Source: Physella acuta
Taxonomy: Eukaryota > Mollusca > Gastropoda > Physidae
Length of the DNA stretch: 64,000 bases
Direction of reading: 5' to 3'
NCBI RefSeq assembly: GCF_028476545.1
Contig: NW_026732263.1
Span: 183,957 to 247,956, forward strand
Shown: positions 1-10,806 of the stretch, piece by piece
Numbering within the stretch: position 1 is the first letter of the stretch
How the letters are laid out: each line of letters starts with the position of its first letter
Notes under the pieces: generated by a model
Database searches by the model: none
Seen by the model: the letters and a program-made list of their open reading frames with translations, nothing else
Told to the model about the DNA's origin: nothing
Made by a program: the position numbers and the translations under genes

Positions 1-415
1 CTAAAAAAAATAGCTGCAAACTATTTAAAAGGATGATTTTAGATACTGATGTCCGATAATAGACTCATATATATCCATAAAATAGGTGTGTTGGGTTGTT
101 AGTAGTATTGTAATCTCGAATAATTTTATGGTTAGAATTTAGGGTTAGGCGTATGGTTGGACTAGGGTTGGGGTTAGCATCGACATTAGCCAGCTATGTG
201 TGTATTTAGTTAACTACCAGTAACCTAGACCTAACAGTAACACCCCTAAAAATTTTACCCATCAAATCATTTCAAATATTTTATTATTTTATACATTTAT
301 TTGCCAATTTTCTGAAAGAACATAATTTAATACAGTTAAAACCTTTAAATTAATAGTTAAATACATAGGCCTATCTATTTAAATTAACTGTTTTTTATAT
401 CCTTTTTTTTTACAG

Positions 416-457
416 AAACACATTCAATCGAAGACGTTTTAATAAATATAGTCAATA
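416..457 (+). promoter_or_regulatory. CDK20: 5' UTR part of the first coding exon of CDK20
   Basis: A strong acceptor (T-rich tract then TACAG ending at 415) lies 42 bases before the ATG. The first transcribed exon must therefore be left of the window. Positions 1-413 look like intron: AT-rich, with no other signal seen. Confidence 0.6.
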
Positions 458-3400
458 ATGGAGCAATACAACATCTTAGGCAGAATTGGTGAAGGCGCTC
501 ATGGCATTGTATTAAAAGCAAAACACATCGAGGTTTGTTTGTTCAGCATTAAAATGATGCTTTTAAATAGTAGTTAATGGCCATGTTGAATAGAACATTT
601 TTACTTTTACTTTGGAAAATATAATTTATGAGCTAAGTTAATTAATCAAGTAATTTATTAAGAAATTAACAAAATAGTAATAATTTTAAAATAGCTACAT
701 TCACTACTTACTGATACTAGTAACACATGTTTTAGTCAAAACTAATTGGCTTTTTTAAATATCTCCAGAGTGGTGAAGTTGTTGCACTAAAGAAAGTACC
801 TTTGCGTAACCCCGAGGAAGGCATTCCGAATACTGCTTTAAGGTAAATTACTTTTAATTAATATTTTCAGTATTTTTCTTTTTTAAATATAGGCTGTAGT
901 TACATATTAAATTTTTTTTAAATATATTGCAGAGAAATCAAAGCATTACAGCAGATCGAAAATAACCCTTATGTGAGTTTTATTTATAAATTTTCCTTTT
1001 TTATTTAGTTCGATGAGGATTTTCAAAGTTTAAACAGCTGCCTTGTTAAATATCTATATTACACTTATTTTACATCAGTGATGAACTATGCTGTTAAAGT
1101 ATTATGAAGTAACTAGTAATTACTCATTGTAGTGTTTTATTTCTTAGCACATTTAACAAAATAAGTACTGAATAGGATATTAGTATTTGCACTTGACTGC
1201 ATTCATTGTTAAAATCATCAGCCAACATTCTGCTTTAAGTCTTGAAGAAAGAATTTCCAAACAATTTTTTGTTTGCAGGTTGTAAGATTGAGGGAAGTTT
1301 TTCCACATGGTGCAGTGATTGTGTTTGTGTTTGAATTCATGTTATCTGATCTGTCTGAAGTTATAAGAAAAGTGGAAAAGCCCTTAACTGAAGCCCAAAT
1401 TAAGTCTTACATGTTGATGCTGCTTAAAGGCATTGCTTTCTGTCATGAAAATAATATTATGCATAGAGTAAGTAATGCATATTTTTGACTGAAGTCTGGA
1501 AATAAGTATATATTATTTTAAAAAATGCAAATACTGTTAATTTTTAATTTCATTGTAAATATGTATTTCAATTTTAATATATCTAAAGAGAATTACAACC
1601 TTAACTCTTTAGGATCTCAAACCTGCCAATTTACTAATCAGTTCGACTGGGCACTTAAAAATTGCTGACTTTGGATTGGCCAGAGTCTTCCAGAACAAAG
1701 GGGAACGTCTATATAGTCATCAGGTCGCTACAAGGTTTGTTATTCTTAAGCCAACAGCCAAATGCATGTTTATTTTATTTTATATCACATCAAAAATACA
1801 TTCTAAAATATTTCTTTTATTGACTAGGTGGTATAGAGCCCCAGAGCTACTTTATGGTGCTAGAAAATATGATGAGGGTGTCGACTTATGGTAAAAAACA
1901 AATATCTTTTTAAATTTACAATTAACAAAAAATTTTTTTTTTAAATCAGATTAGTAAACCTAGTTATTATCATTATTCTAAATTTCTATTCTAACATTTT
2001 ATGAACAGGGCAATCGGATGCATATTTGGTGAGCTGTTGAACAATTCACCTATTTTTCCAGTGAGTATTGTTTATTATCAACAGTAACACAATGAACTTT
2101 GTTGTCAGTGCATGTATAATTAAGTGTGCTTTCAACTACGGCTTAATTTTGATAGATTTAAAACAGTTAATTGTGTTATCTGAAATATAAAACGTATTAA
2201 ATAATCCTTTATAACAAGCCTTTATTGAATGCACTAGAAAAGAAAACTAAATGAACTTTTCCTTCTTAAGATAAATGCAAAAGCTTTGGTTGCTAAAATG
2301 TGTTAAAGGGTTTTCATGGGAAATAACACAATGTAATATCTTAAGAAAAAAAATAGGTTGCTTATTTTTATGTGGAAATCATTGAAAGTGAAAGATTGAA
2401 TACAATCTCATTGAAAACAGCTTAACTGTCTGTAGTGTTTAACCATTTACAAATGTAGTGATCAGGTGACTTAAAATAGATTTGACTAATCCATTATTCA
2501 GGGAGAGACTGATATTGAGCAGCTGTGTTTGGTGATTAGAGTGCTGGGTACTCCCAATGAGAAGACATGGCCTGTAAGTCTTTTTCATGTGTTGTTTTTA
2601 TCTGTTACTAGCCATCCCGGCCAGACCCTGCACTGGCCTCTGTGAAAAACCTATCTGTAAAGAACATGACTTGTGTGTTTACTAAGCAGTATATACCCGG
2701 CATTGCCCTGGTCTAGGAAATATATCACTATTACTTTTCCAATTAAATGTATATATGCAAATGTGGACATTTGAGAAAATAACACATAACCCTAAACCTA
2801 TCTCTAACTCTAAGCTTAACCCTAACCACAACCAACCACAAACAAAAAACACAGATACAAACATAAACGTAAACATAGAGGACATTTAGAAACAGCTTCT
2901 AAACTGTTATTGATCAAAATAATGAGTAAACCTTGTATTCAGTGTATAAAATAAATAAAAGGTAGTATTTAAATTACCTACCAAATTGCACTTTATCAAA
3001 CAATGCTAATTAGATCATTGTTTTGTTTTTCCAACATAATAAAAACTTTAAAAATATTTTTTTTTTCTGGTTTATGTGTTTTTATCTATCAAGGGAAGTT
3101 GGTACAAAGGGACATAATTTGTATAATTTTTCAAACAAAATTTGAATTTTTATAAAGGGTAATACATTTAGTTCAATTTTGTTCTTCGGACATTACTTCA
3201 ATTAAAATAATTAATTTTGAAAATGATCACAATTTTTTTAAAATTTTACATTTTAGTATTGGCATTCGAGTTTTTTACTACATGCATGTGTTCCACACAT
3301 AGATACAGAGTCCATTTCATCTTTATATATTAGATAACTGAATTATCAAGAGTATTTAAAAAAGGTCTGATCAGCAAACTAAAAATGTTATTTTTATATC

Positions 3401-4119
3401 ATTTACTTCTTTCAACTAAAGGGGATGTCAAAACTGGATCTTCCTGACTTCCACAAAATTTCATTTCCTGACAATGCTCCCATTCCATTAGAAGAAATTG
3501 TCCCAGATGCATCTAAAGATGCACTTGATCTGCTCAAGCAGTTTTTAGTTTATCCAAGTAAACAAAGAATTTCAGCCAATAAGGTATTTAAAATGTTTGT
3601 TTTATCACCACAATACCCAACCAAATAGTTTTCAACCTCTTTTCTGGTCTTTTTGTAACTATATTCTGGTCTTGTTCTTTCATTTGGCTGACTCTTCTGT
3701 ACAATGCATTCTCTTGTTTATTAACTTTTCTTATTTAATTTTAGCTTATCTCACTATTTTATAACCTATTTTTTTTACAATAAAACATCTCTCTACACAT
3801 CTAATTTGCTTTCATATATCTAAAGCTGCATAGCAAAACCATGAAGGGACACAACTATAAAAAGCTTTGGCTGTTTGAGAAAATAGCAGTTATACTAACT
3901 GGTAATTGTACATCCACTTCACAGGCCTTGCTGCATCCCTATTTCTTCACGGAACCCCTACCAGCTCACCATTCTGAACTGCCCATACCCCAAAGGTCAA
4001 GTCGAAGAAGTGGGTTGCAATTAAAGCATCAGACCCATGACTATGACATTGATAAACACATTATGGATTCATTGATCGACCCAGATCAGCTGGCACCTCA
4101 TGTTATTAAAATTAAATAA
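458..4119 (+). CDS. CDK20: Cyclin-dependent kinase 20 (cell-cycle-related kinase), complete, 10 exons
   Basis: Serine/threonine kinase of the CDK family; in animals it acts in ciliary length control and cell-cycle entry. Coding exons: 458-532, 769-842, 933-972, 1279-1467, 1613-1734, 1828-1890, 2009-2060, 2502-2573, 3422-3583, 3925-4119. All junctions are GT/AG and the phases fit, giving 347 aa against 346 in human CDK20. Visible motifs: Gly-rich loop GEGAHG (11-16), catalytic Lys33, C-helix Glu51 in TALREIKALQ, HRD 125-127, DFG 145-147, WYRAPE after the T-loop, and the CDK20-type tail [14 protein letters not shown]. The activation-loop residue aligned with human Thr161 is Ser here (LYSHQVATR). 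The ATG is the first in its exon; an acceptor at 414-415 shows that this exon continues a 5' UTR begun outside the window. The family call is secure from residue-level similarity recalled from human CDK20. Confidence 0.96.
2605..3335. repeat. Probable interspersed repeat inside CDK20 intron 8
   Basis: The largest CDK20 intron holds a block starting near CATCCCGGCCAGACCCTGCA and ending near CATCTTTATATATTAG. Heads and tails of this style (CCCGGC head, TTATATATTAGAT tail) are common on short non-LTR or non-autonomous elements in invertebrates. It includes a short telomere-like TAACCCTAA-rich stretch at 2787-2830. The family is uncertain and no coding remnant was seen. Confidence 0.35.
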
Positions 4120-4283
4120 AGTACTAATTTATCTTCATTATGTATTTTGTTTTTATTTTTAGGATTTTTAATTTGATTGCAGCCAGTAGTTTGCATCCAT
4201 GTAAAAATCATTTACAATTTAAACTACAATCACTTAAAAGTTTGTTAATAATTGTTCCAGTTACAGTATTACACTAAAATGAT

Positions 4284-4317
4284 AATAAAAACTTCAGTTT
4301 AGCTTAAGTCTTTTATT
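4284..4317. terminator. Converging poly(A) signals of CDK20 and NOLC1
   Basis: AATAAA on the + strand at 4284-4289 lies 165 bases after the CDK20 stop. AATAAA on the - strand (TTTATT at 4312-4317) lies about 730 bases after the NOLC1 stop. Cleavage 10-30 bases past each signal would make the two 3' UTR ends overlap by a few bases. Confidence 0.6.
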
Positions 4318-5049
4318 TTTACATTTCTAACATATCAATGTAAAAAATATGTATATGGTGACAGTTAAAACAATGTCTCAACTAAGAAGATGATCTAAAT
4401 GAGCTGAAGCTAATAATAATGCCACCGTTGTTGTCATTTTCTCAGATACATCAAAACTTCATTACAACAAGCAACACTTAAGAGGCAAGCTTGTGGTTAA
4501 TTTAGTCCTTAAAGTATTGATAATCCACCATAATTCTACATCAGCTATGAACATGTACAGTGTATATGTCTATAAATGAGCAAAAGAACACTTGTGGGCC
4601 AACAAAAACAATTAATACAATTTTATGGAGAAAAATAAAACTAACTTTGTCCTTACATTAAAAATTACATAACATAATATTTGTGGTTGAACATGTGTTC
4701 ACATTTTAAGCTTAATACTTTGCACCACATAAAAAGCAGAACTTCACCTTTTTATGCATTTTGCAGGTTCTTGTAAAAAAAGATATCTAATTATTTGAAA
4801 GAAAGTAATTAGTAATTCACACTGACAGTGTCGGATGTATTAAATGTTGATAAAATAAGTTATCCATTTGTCTAAACTAAATTGATTTTACCAGAAAGGA
4901 TTCCAATTGGCTTATCAATTATCAAATTAAAGAAACATTTCTATCAAGAACCCTTACAGCTTTTCATAGAAACTCATGCCAGCAGTGTTAATATTGGTAA
5001 TTCAACTGTCTATAAATATTTTTTATACAAGGAGCTAAAATAAGATTGA

Positions 5050-8000
5050 TCATTCACTGTCATCAAACTTAATGGAATGTACACCAGTGTCTATAGTGCC
5101 TCCTCTGTAGCTGCCTCTCTTCTTCTTTGTCTTTTCGTGTTTAAATCCTTTTCCTCGTGTCACTATAAGATCTTTATGAGCCTTCTCACCCCAGGAGCCA
5201 TGAGCTCCTCTCTAAATAAAAAGGAAATTAAAATAATTTACAGTTGTAGCTAAATAAAACTATTAATAACTGGACAATTGCAATTTGAGAAAAATACAAA
5301 TGTGTAATCTTGGCGTTTGAGAAGAACGTTTTGAAAAATGATAGTATTTATCTCTACGAGCAGTGTTGTCTTGGATTTGATGTCAACCCAAATTACTAAG
5401 TAACAATATTAAACTATGACCATGAAAGATTACTATTTAACTCTTGTAAGTTACATTGACAAAAAAATTACTTAATTCAGCCTTACCTTAGCTTCAAACG
5501 AATTATCTAAGAATCGTGGATCAACATAAACTTCTTCAGATTTTACTCGTCTGAATGGCTCACTTGGTGTACGCTGAGGAAATTAAAAAAATAGAATAAG
5601 AGCCACTGCTATGGTGTGCATAAAATTTGAAAATGAACTTATTAGTGTTAAATAAAATTATCTATTATCAGCACTTCAAATACAGTGTATTACCTTTCCT
5701 TGTGAAGAGGGAGCATCACCAGAAGGTGTCATCCCATTCTGCTTAGGTGTTGTAACATCTGATATTGATGTGTCTTTACTTTTGGATGATTGTTTTGTTT
5801 CTCCTGGTGTAGACGAATGAGTGGGTTTAGAACTTTTTAACAAACTTGGAGTTGATACAGAATTATTAGGCCTTTGAATTTCTTTTTCACTGTCAGAGCT
5901 GGAGCTAGATTCCCCATTTTCGATGCAGCTTTTACCATTTAATTTTGGTGTCTGTGTGGTATTTTTAGACTTTTGTACCACAGATTTTTCATCCGAACTA
6001 GAATCAGAATCACTCTCTGCTTTATTGTTCGATGCTAACACAGATCCTGCATTAACTTTAGGTGTAACAGTAACAGTTCGTTTTTCATCATCAGAGCTAG
6101 ATGAATCTGAATCACTATCAGACGTTTCCTCTTTCTTAGAACGCTTTGTCTCAGCTGCTATTGGTTTAGGTAGTGCTGCAATAATTGGTTTGGCTGGTGT
6201 TTTCTTAGCGGCAGCTTCATCATCAGAGCTGGAGTCGCTGTCAGATGATGACTCTTTCTTTGCCTTGGCAGCCGCAACAGCTGGTTTGGCAGCTGGTTTA
6301 GCTGCAGGTACTGGTGGTTTAGCTGGTGTTTTCTTAGTGGCAGCTTCATCATCAGAGCTGGAGTCACTGTCAGTTGATGACTCTTTCTTTGCCTTGGCAG
6401 CCGCAACAGCTGGTTTGGCTGCAGCTACTGCTGGTTTGGCTGGTGTTTTCTTGGCGGCAGCTTCATCATCAGAGCTGGAGTCACTGTCAGATGATGACTC
6501 TTTCTTTGCCTTGGCAGCCGCAACAGCTGGTTTAGCTGCAGCTACTGCTGGTTTAGCTGGTGTTTTCTTAGCGGCAGCTTCATCATCAGAGCTGGAGTCA
6601 CTGTCAGATGATGACTCTTTCTTTGCCTTGGCAGCCGCAACAGCTGGTTTAGCTGCAGCTACTGCTGGTTTAGCTGGTGTTTTCTTAGCGGCAGCTTCAT
6701 CATCAGAGCTGGAGTCACTGTCAGATGATGACTCTTTCTTTGCCTTGGCAGCCGCAACAGCTGGTTTGGCTGCAGCTACTGCTGGTTTGGCTGCAGCTAC
6801 TGCTGGTTTGGCTGCAGCTACTGCTGGTTTGGCTGGTGTTTTCTTAGCGGCAGCTTCATCATCAGAGCTGGAGTCACTGTCAGATGATGACTCTTTCTTT
6901 GCCTTGGTAGCCGCAACAGCTGGTTTCGCAGCTGGTTTAGCTGCAGCTACTGCTGGTTTAGCTGGTGTTTTCTTAGCGGCAGCTTCATCATCAGAGCTGG
7001 AGTCACTGTCAGATGATGACTCTTTCTTTGCCTTGGTAGCCGCAACAGCTGGTTTCGCAGCTGGTTTAGCTGCAGCTACTGCTGGTTTAGCTGGTGTTTT
7101 CTTAGCGGCAGCTTCATCATCAGAGCTGGAGTCACTGTCAGATGATGACTCTTTCTTTGCCTTGGCAGCCGCAACAGCTGGTTTGGCTGCAGCTACTGCT
7201 GGTTTAGCTGGTGTTTTCTTAGCGGCAGCTTCATCATCAGAGCTGGAGTCACTGTCAGATGATGACTCTTTCTTTGCCTTGGCAGCCGCAACAGCTGGTT
7301 TGGCAGCTGGTTTGGCTGCAGCTACTGCTGGTTTGGCTGGTGTTTTCTTAGCGGCAGCTTCATCATCAGAGCTGGAGTCACTGTCAGATGATGACTCTTT
7401 CTTTGCCTTGGCAGCCGCAACAGCTGGTTTGGCTGCAGCTACTGCTGGTTTAGCTGGTGTTTTCTTAGCGGCAGCTTCATCATCAGAGCTGGAGTCACTG
7501 TCAGATGATGACTCTTTCTTTGCCTTGGCAGCCGCAACAGCTGGTTTAGCTGCAGCTACTGCTGGTTTAGCTGGTGTTTTCTTAGCGGCAGCTTCATCAT
7601 CAGAGCTGGAGTCACTGTCAGATGATGACTCTTTCTTTGCCTTGGCAGCCGCAACAGATGGTTTAGCTGCAGCTACTGCTGGTTTAGCTGGTGTTTTCTT
7701 AGCGGCAGCTTCATCATCAGAGCTGGAGTCACTGTCAGATGATGACTCTTTCTTTGTCTTGGCAGCCGCAACAGCTGGTTTGGCTGCAGCTACTGCTGGT
7801 TTGGCTGGTGTTTTCTTAGCGGCAGCTTCATCATCAGAGCTGGAGTCACTGTCAGATGATGACTCTTTCTTTGCCTTGGCAGCTGCAACAGCTGGTTTAG
7901 CTGCAGCTACTGCTGGTTTAGCTGGTGTTTTCTTAGCGGCAGCTTCATCATCAGAGCTGGAGTCACTGTCAGATGATGACTCTTTCTTTGCCTTGGCAGC

Positions 8001-9769
8001 CGCAACAGCTGGTTTCACAGCTGGTTTAGCTGCAGCTACTGCTGGTTTAGCTGGTGTTTTCTTAGCGGCAGCTTCATCATCAGAGCTGGAGTCACTGTCA
8101 GATGATGACTCTTTCTTTGCCTTGGCAGCCGCAATAGCTGGTTTGGCTGCAGCTACTGCTGGTTTAGCTGGTGTTTTCTTAGCGGCAGCTTCATCATCAG
8201 AGCTGGAGTCACTGTCAGATGATGACTCTTTCTTTGCCTTGGCAGCCGCAACAGCTGGTTTGGCAGCTGGTTTGGCTGCAGCTACTGCTGGTTTGGCTGG
8301 TGTTTTCTTAGCGGCAGCTTCATCATCAGAGCTGGAGTCACTGTCAGATGATGACTCTTTCTTTGCCTTGGCAGCCGCAACAGCTGGTTTGGCTGCAGCT
8401 ACTGCTGGTTTAGCTGGTGTTTTCTTAGCGGCAGCTTCATCATCAGAGCTGGAGTCACTGTCAGATGATGACTCCTTCCCTGTTTTAGATACAACAGCTT
8501 TCTTTGCAACTGCCGTCTTGGGTTTTGGTGACAGCTTTTTCTTGGGTTCTTCATCCGAACTTGATGACTCTGAGTCACTATCTGAAGAATCTGCCGTCTT
8601 TTTACTTACTCTAACATTTGAACCTGCCTTTGGTGTAACTACAGGATCAGAAGGTTTGGCAATCTTTTTTGGAGGCGAGGAAATCTTTTTATCATTTTCA
8701 CTATCACTACTGTCAGAACTGCTTGAGCTGCTTTCTTTTGATCGCTTTTGGCCACTGAAACAATAAGTGGGTTTTTTTAAAATTACCTATACACTACTAA
8801 GGTTTCTAGTCCTACTAAAACTGCTATGAAATAACAGCAAATATAGTTTAAAAATACGCTAATTTCAAAAATATAACAATAAATTTAGTAATTTCAGTTT
8901 AGATTATGAATTTAGAAGATAAAAAAAGAAAAAAAAGTCAATCTAGTTTACATCACAAACTTTTCTGAAGGGAGGACTATTCTTCAAAAAAATACTTAAA
9001 ATTTCTTTTAATATTATTTTAGTCAGTTAAACATGAACTTGCACCAATAGCAAGTCGCAGAATGAATCCTTCAGCTCAGTTTAAATACATGAGAAATTAA
9101 CAAAAAAAACAAACTGAATTTTGAAATGGACCTAACAGCAAATTGATTGGTGTATGGTGGTCAGATTACACCGGTCAGAATCTTTGTTGGAACATTCTTT
9201 GAAAAATCATACCTGCTTTGAGTTTTTGCTTTTTTTGCTTCTGCTAAACCCTCATTAATTGAACTGTGCCTTCTCTTTCTTCCTGATGGCGATCTATTCA
9301 AACAATGTAAAATAATTATTATATTAATTATAAAAATTAAGTTAGTAAATAATCTTGAATTTCATTCAAGTTCCTACTACTCCTGTCAAGATAACATTTT
9401 CTTAAGATTATAAATCACCTTAATAAAAAAAATAAAAACTACCGTTTGCGACAGTTTCTGCAATCTAGTTCTATACACAGAGTAATGATTCCAACAACGC
9501 GTTTCTAATCATGTATTTTTTCTACATGTAGCTTTTCCTAAAATGAAGCTATTTAAATGTGAACAATAACAGCAGTGTGCCTGGTGCAGTTTGATTGTTA
9601 AATCAAGTAACACCCCTGACTCCATGGGCAAGATGCCTAATCAACAAAATTAGGTGCTAAGTTAAGCGCTGGGGAACTCTGGGCACCAAATCGCACACCT
9701 CCCCAGCTCTCATCAACCTCACAAAGCTTTATGGCAATCAGATGAAAGATGTATTCATAAAAGACATAC

Positions 9770-9838
<69 letters not shown>

Positions 9839-9931
9839 CACACATATATACAGAGATAAGGATAAAAAAACTTACTGAAGCCAGTCTGTATAAATTTCAT
9901 TTAAGCTGGGCTCATCTTTAGAAGGTGGAAG
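5050..9931 (-). CDS. NOLC1: Nucleolar and coiled-body phosphoprotein 1 (Nopp140), 5' end missing
   Basis: Nucleolar/Cajal-body chaperone of snoRNPs and RNA polymerase I. Exons in - strand order: 9931-9876, 9293-9213, 8754-5694, 5573-5487, 5211-5050. Phases fit throughout and give 1148 residues plus a stop. The first visible exon ([19 protein letters not shown]) matches the stretch after the LisH domain in human NOLC1 (SLLDIYSFWLKS). The giant third exon encodes about 20 copies of a 35-40 aa unit, [14 protein letters not shown] followed by Lys/Ala/Pro: the acidic CK2-site and basic module alternation typical of Nopp140. The last two exons are the conserved SRP40 C-terminal domain ([20 protein letters not shown], then [25 protein letters not shown] and a terminal FDDSE). 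The LisH exon was not found between 9.93 and 21.9 kb and may lie in repeat-rich DNA or to the right. Human NOLC1 is about 700 aa, so the repeat exon is enlarged. Confidence 0.93.
6180..8480 (-). repeat. NOLC1: Coding minisatellite in NOLC1
   Basis: About 20 head-to-tail units of roughly 105-135 bp, all multiples of three, encode the acidic Ser/Asp block and the Lys/Ala/Pro linker. Length variation is mostly 12- or 36-bp gain or loss in the Ala/Lys/Pro linker. Units are almost identical, so they are recent or homogenised. Confidence 0.9.
9775..9835. repeat. (AT)n microsatellite in a NOLC1 intron
   Basis: Uninterrupted TA dinucleotide tract of about 58 bp in the intron before the first visible NOLC1 exon. 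A pure C tract of about 24 bases follows at 10027-10050. Confidence 0.9.
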
Positions 9932-10177
9932 CTAAAAACAAATACAGCAATTATTAAATACAGGTCTACCTATAATTTAAAACAACTTTCTGCAATTTCA
10001 ATGCTTAGACTTAGAAGAAACGCTACCCCCCCCCCCCCCCCCCCCCCCCCTCCCAATGCAATTTATTTAAATTAACACGGCATAAAGGGGGTAAAGAAGA
10101 GTTCAAAATTTTATTTTACTAATGCAAGAATTTTCAAAAACTAAAAGTAATGCAAATTTATCCTAACAAATAAGATT

Positions 10178-10615
10178 AGTATTTCTCGCTAACAACAATA
10201 TAGCGTCCACACAGGATGCATAACTTCTGACGCTTTTTTCTTTAACTTCTTAGAATTACTTTTAAAAATATTTACCACGAGCAAATTGGTGGGTATATCA
10301 CGTTATAAAAACGAACTATGGGTGGCAGGGCTACATATGCCAGAAAAACATTTCAAAATTTTCTTATTAAAAAAGGGAGGCTAAATTTAAAAGTTGGTTT
10401 CAATAAAAATAATAGAACTTTATAAAATATCAATTTCCAGACTACAAAATTGATTTCCTTAGTGAAGCATTATTAGGTTTATCAGTCTATGAAAAAATAA
10501 ATCAAATATTGTCAGCTGTCTTTTTATAAGACTGACCAAGAAAATGATAACCAAATAAAAAAAAAACCATATGACCACTATTTGGTGATCACTAGTGAGG
10601 AACTCTGGTGGTCAT
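10178..10615 (+). mobile_element. 480-bp MITE-like repeat, copy A
   Basis: Starts near AGTATTTCTCGCTAACAAC and ends near TGGTGATCACTAGTGAGGAA. The same order of sequence blocks recurs at 11485-11965 (same strand) and 19386-19862 (opposite strand). Shared blocks include TATGCCAGAAAAAC, AATTGATTTCC and GACCACTATTTGGTG. Weak inverted ends (TTTCTCGCTA against TTCCTCACTA) suggest a DNA-transposon derivative. No coding capacity. Confidence 0.6.
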
Positions 10616-10674
10616 GTTTAAATTGAAAATTTAGTAAATTTTAGATTAAGCAAGAATATCTACATTGGATGATA

Positions 10675-10806
10675 AGGGGTCATCCTTTTGTGGACGCATA
10701 TGGACTTGTATAAGGAAAAAAAGAAAAAAGTGGATTTTTGTGGAGGGGGTGGTGTTTCCAAAATCCCCCAAAAAATTGTGGACGTCATAAATGGATGACC
10801 CCTAAG
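10675..10806. mobile_element. Short MITE with GGGGTCATCC inverted ends
   Basis: The ends AGGGGTCATCC and GGATGACCCCT are inverted copies of each other around a G-rich core, about 130 bp in all. Related ends occur at 14960-14985 and 56585-56614. Confidence 0.6.

Noticed and set aside
2787-2830. Interstitial telomere
   Set aside because: Only a short degenerate TAACCCTAA-like stretch of about 40 bases inside an intronic repeat.
5923-8766. 947-codon open frame on the + strand
   Set aside because: It is exactly antisense to the NOLC1 repeat exon; no start context, domain or independent exon structure.
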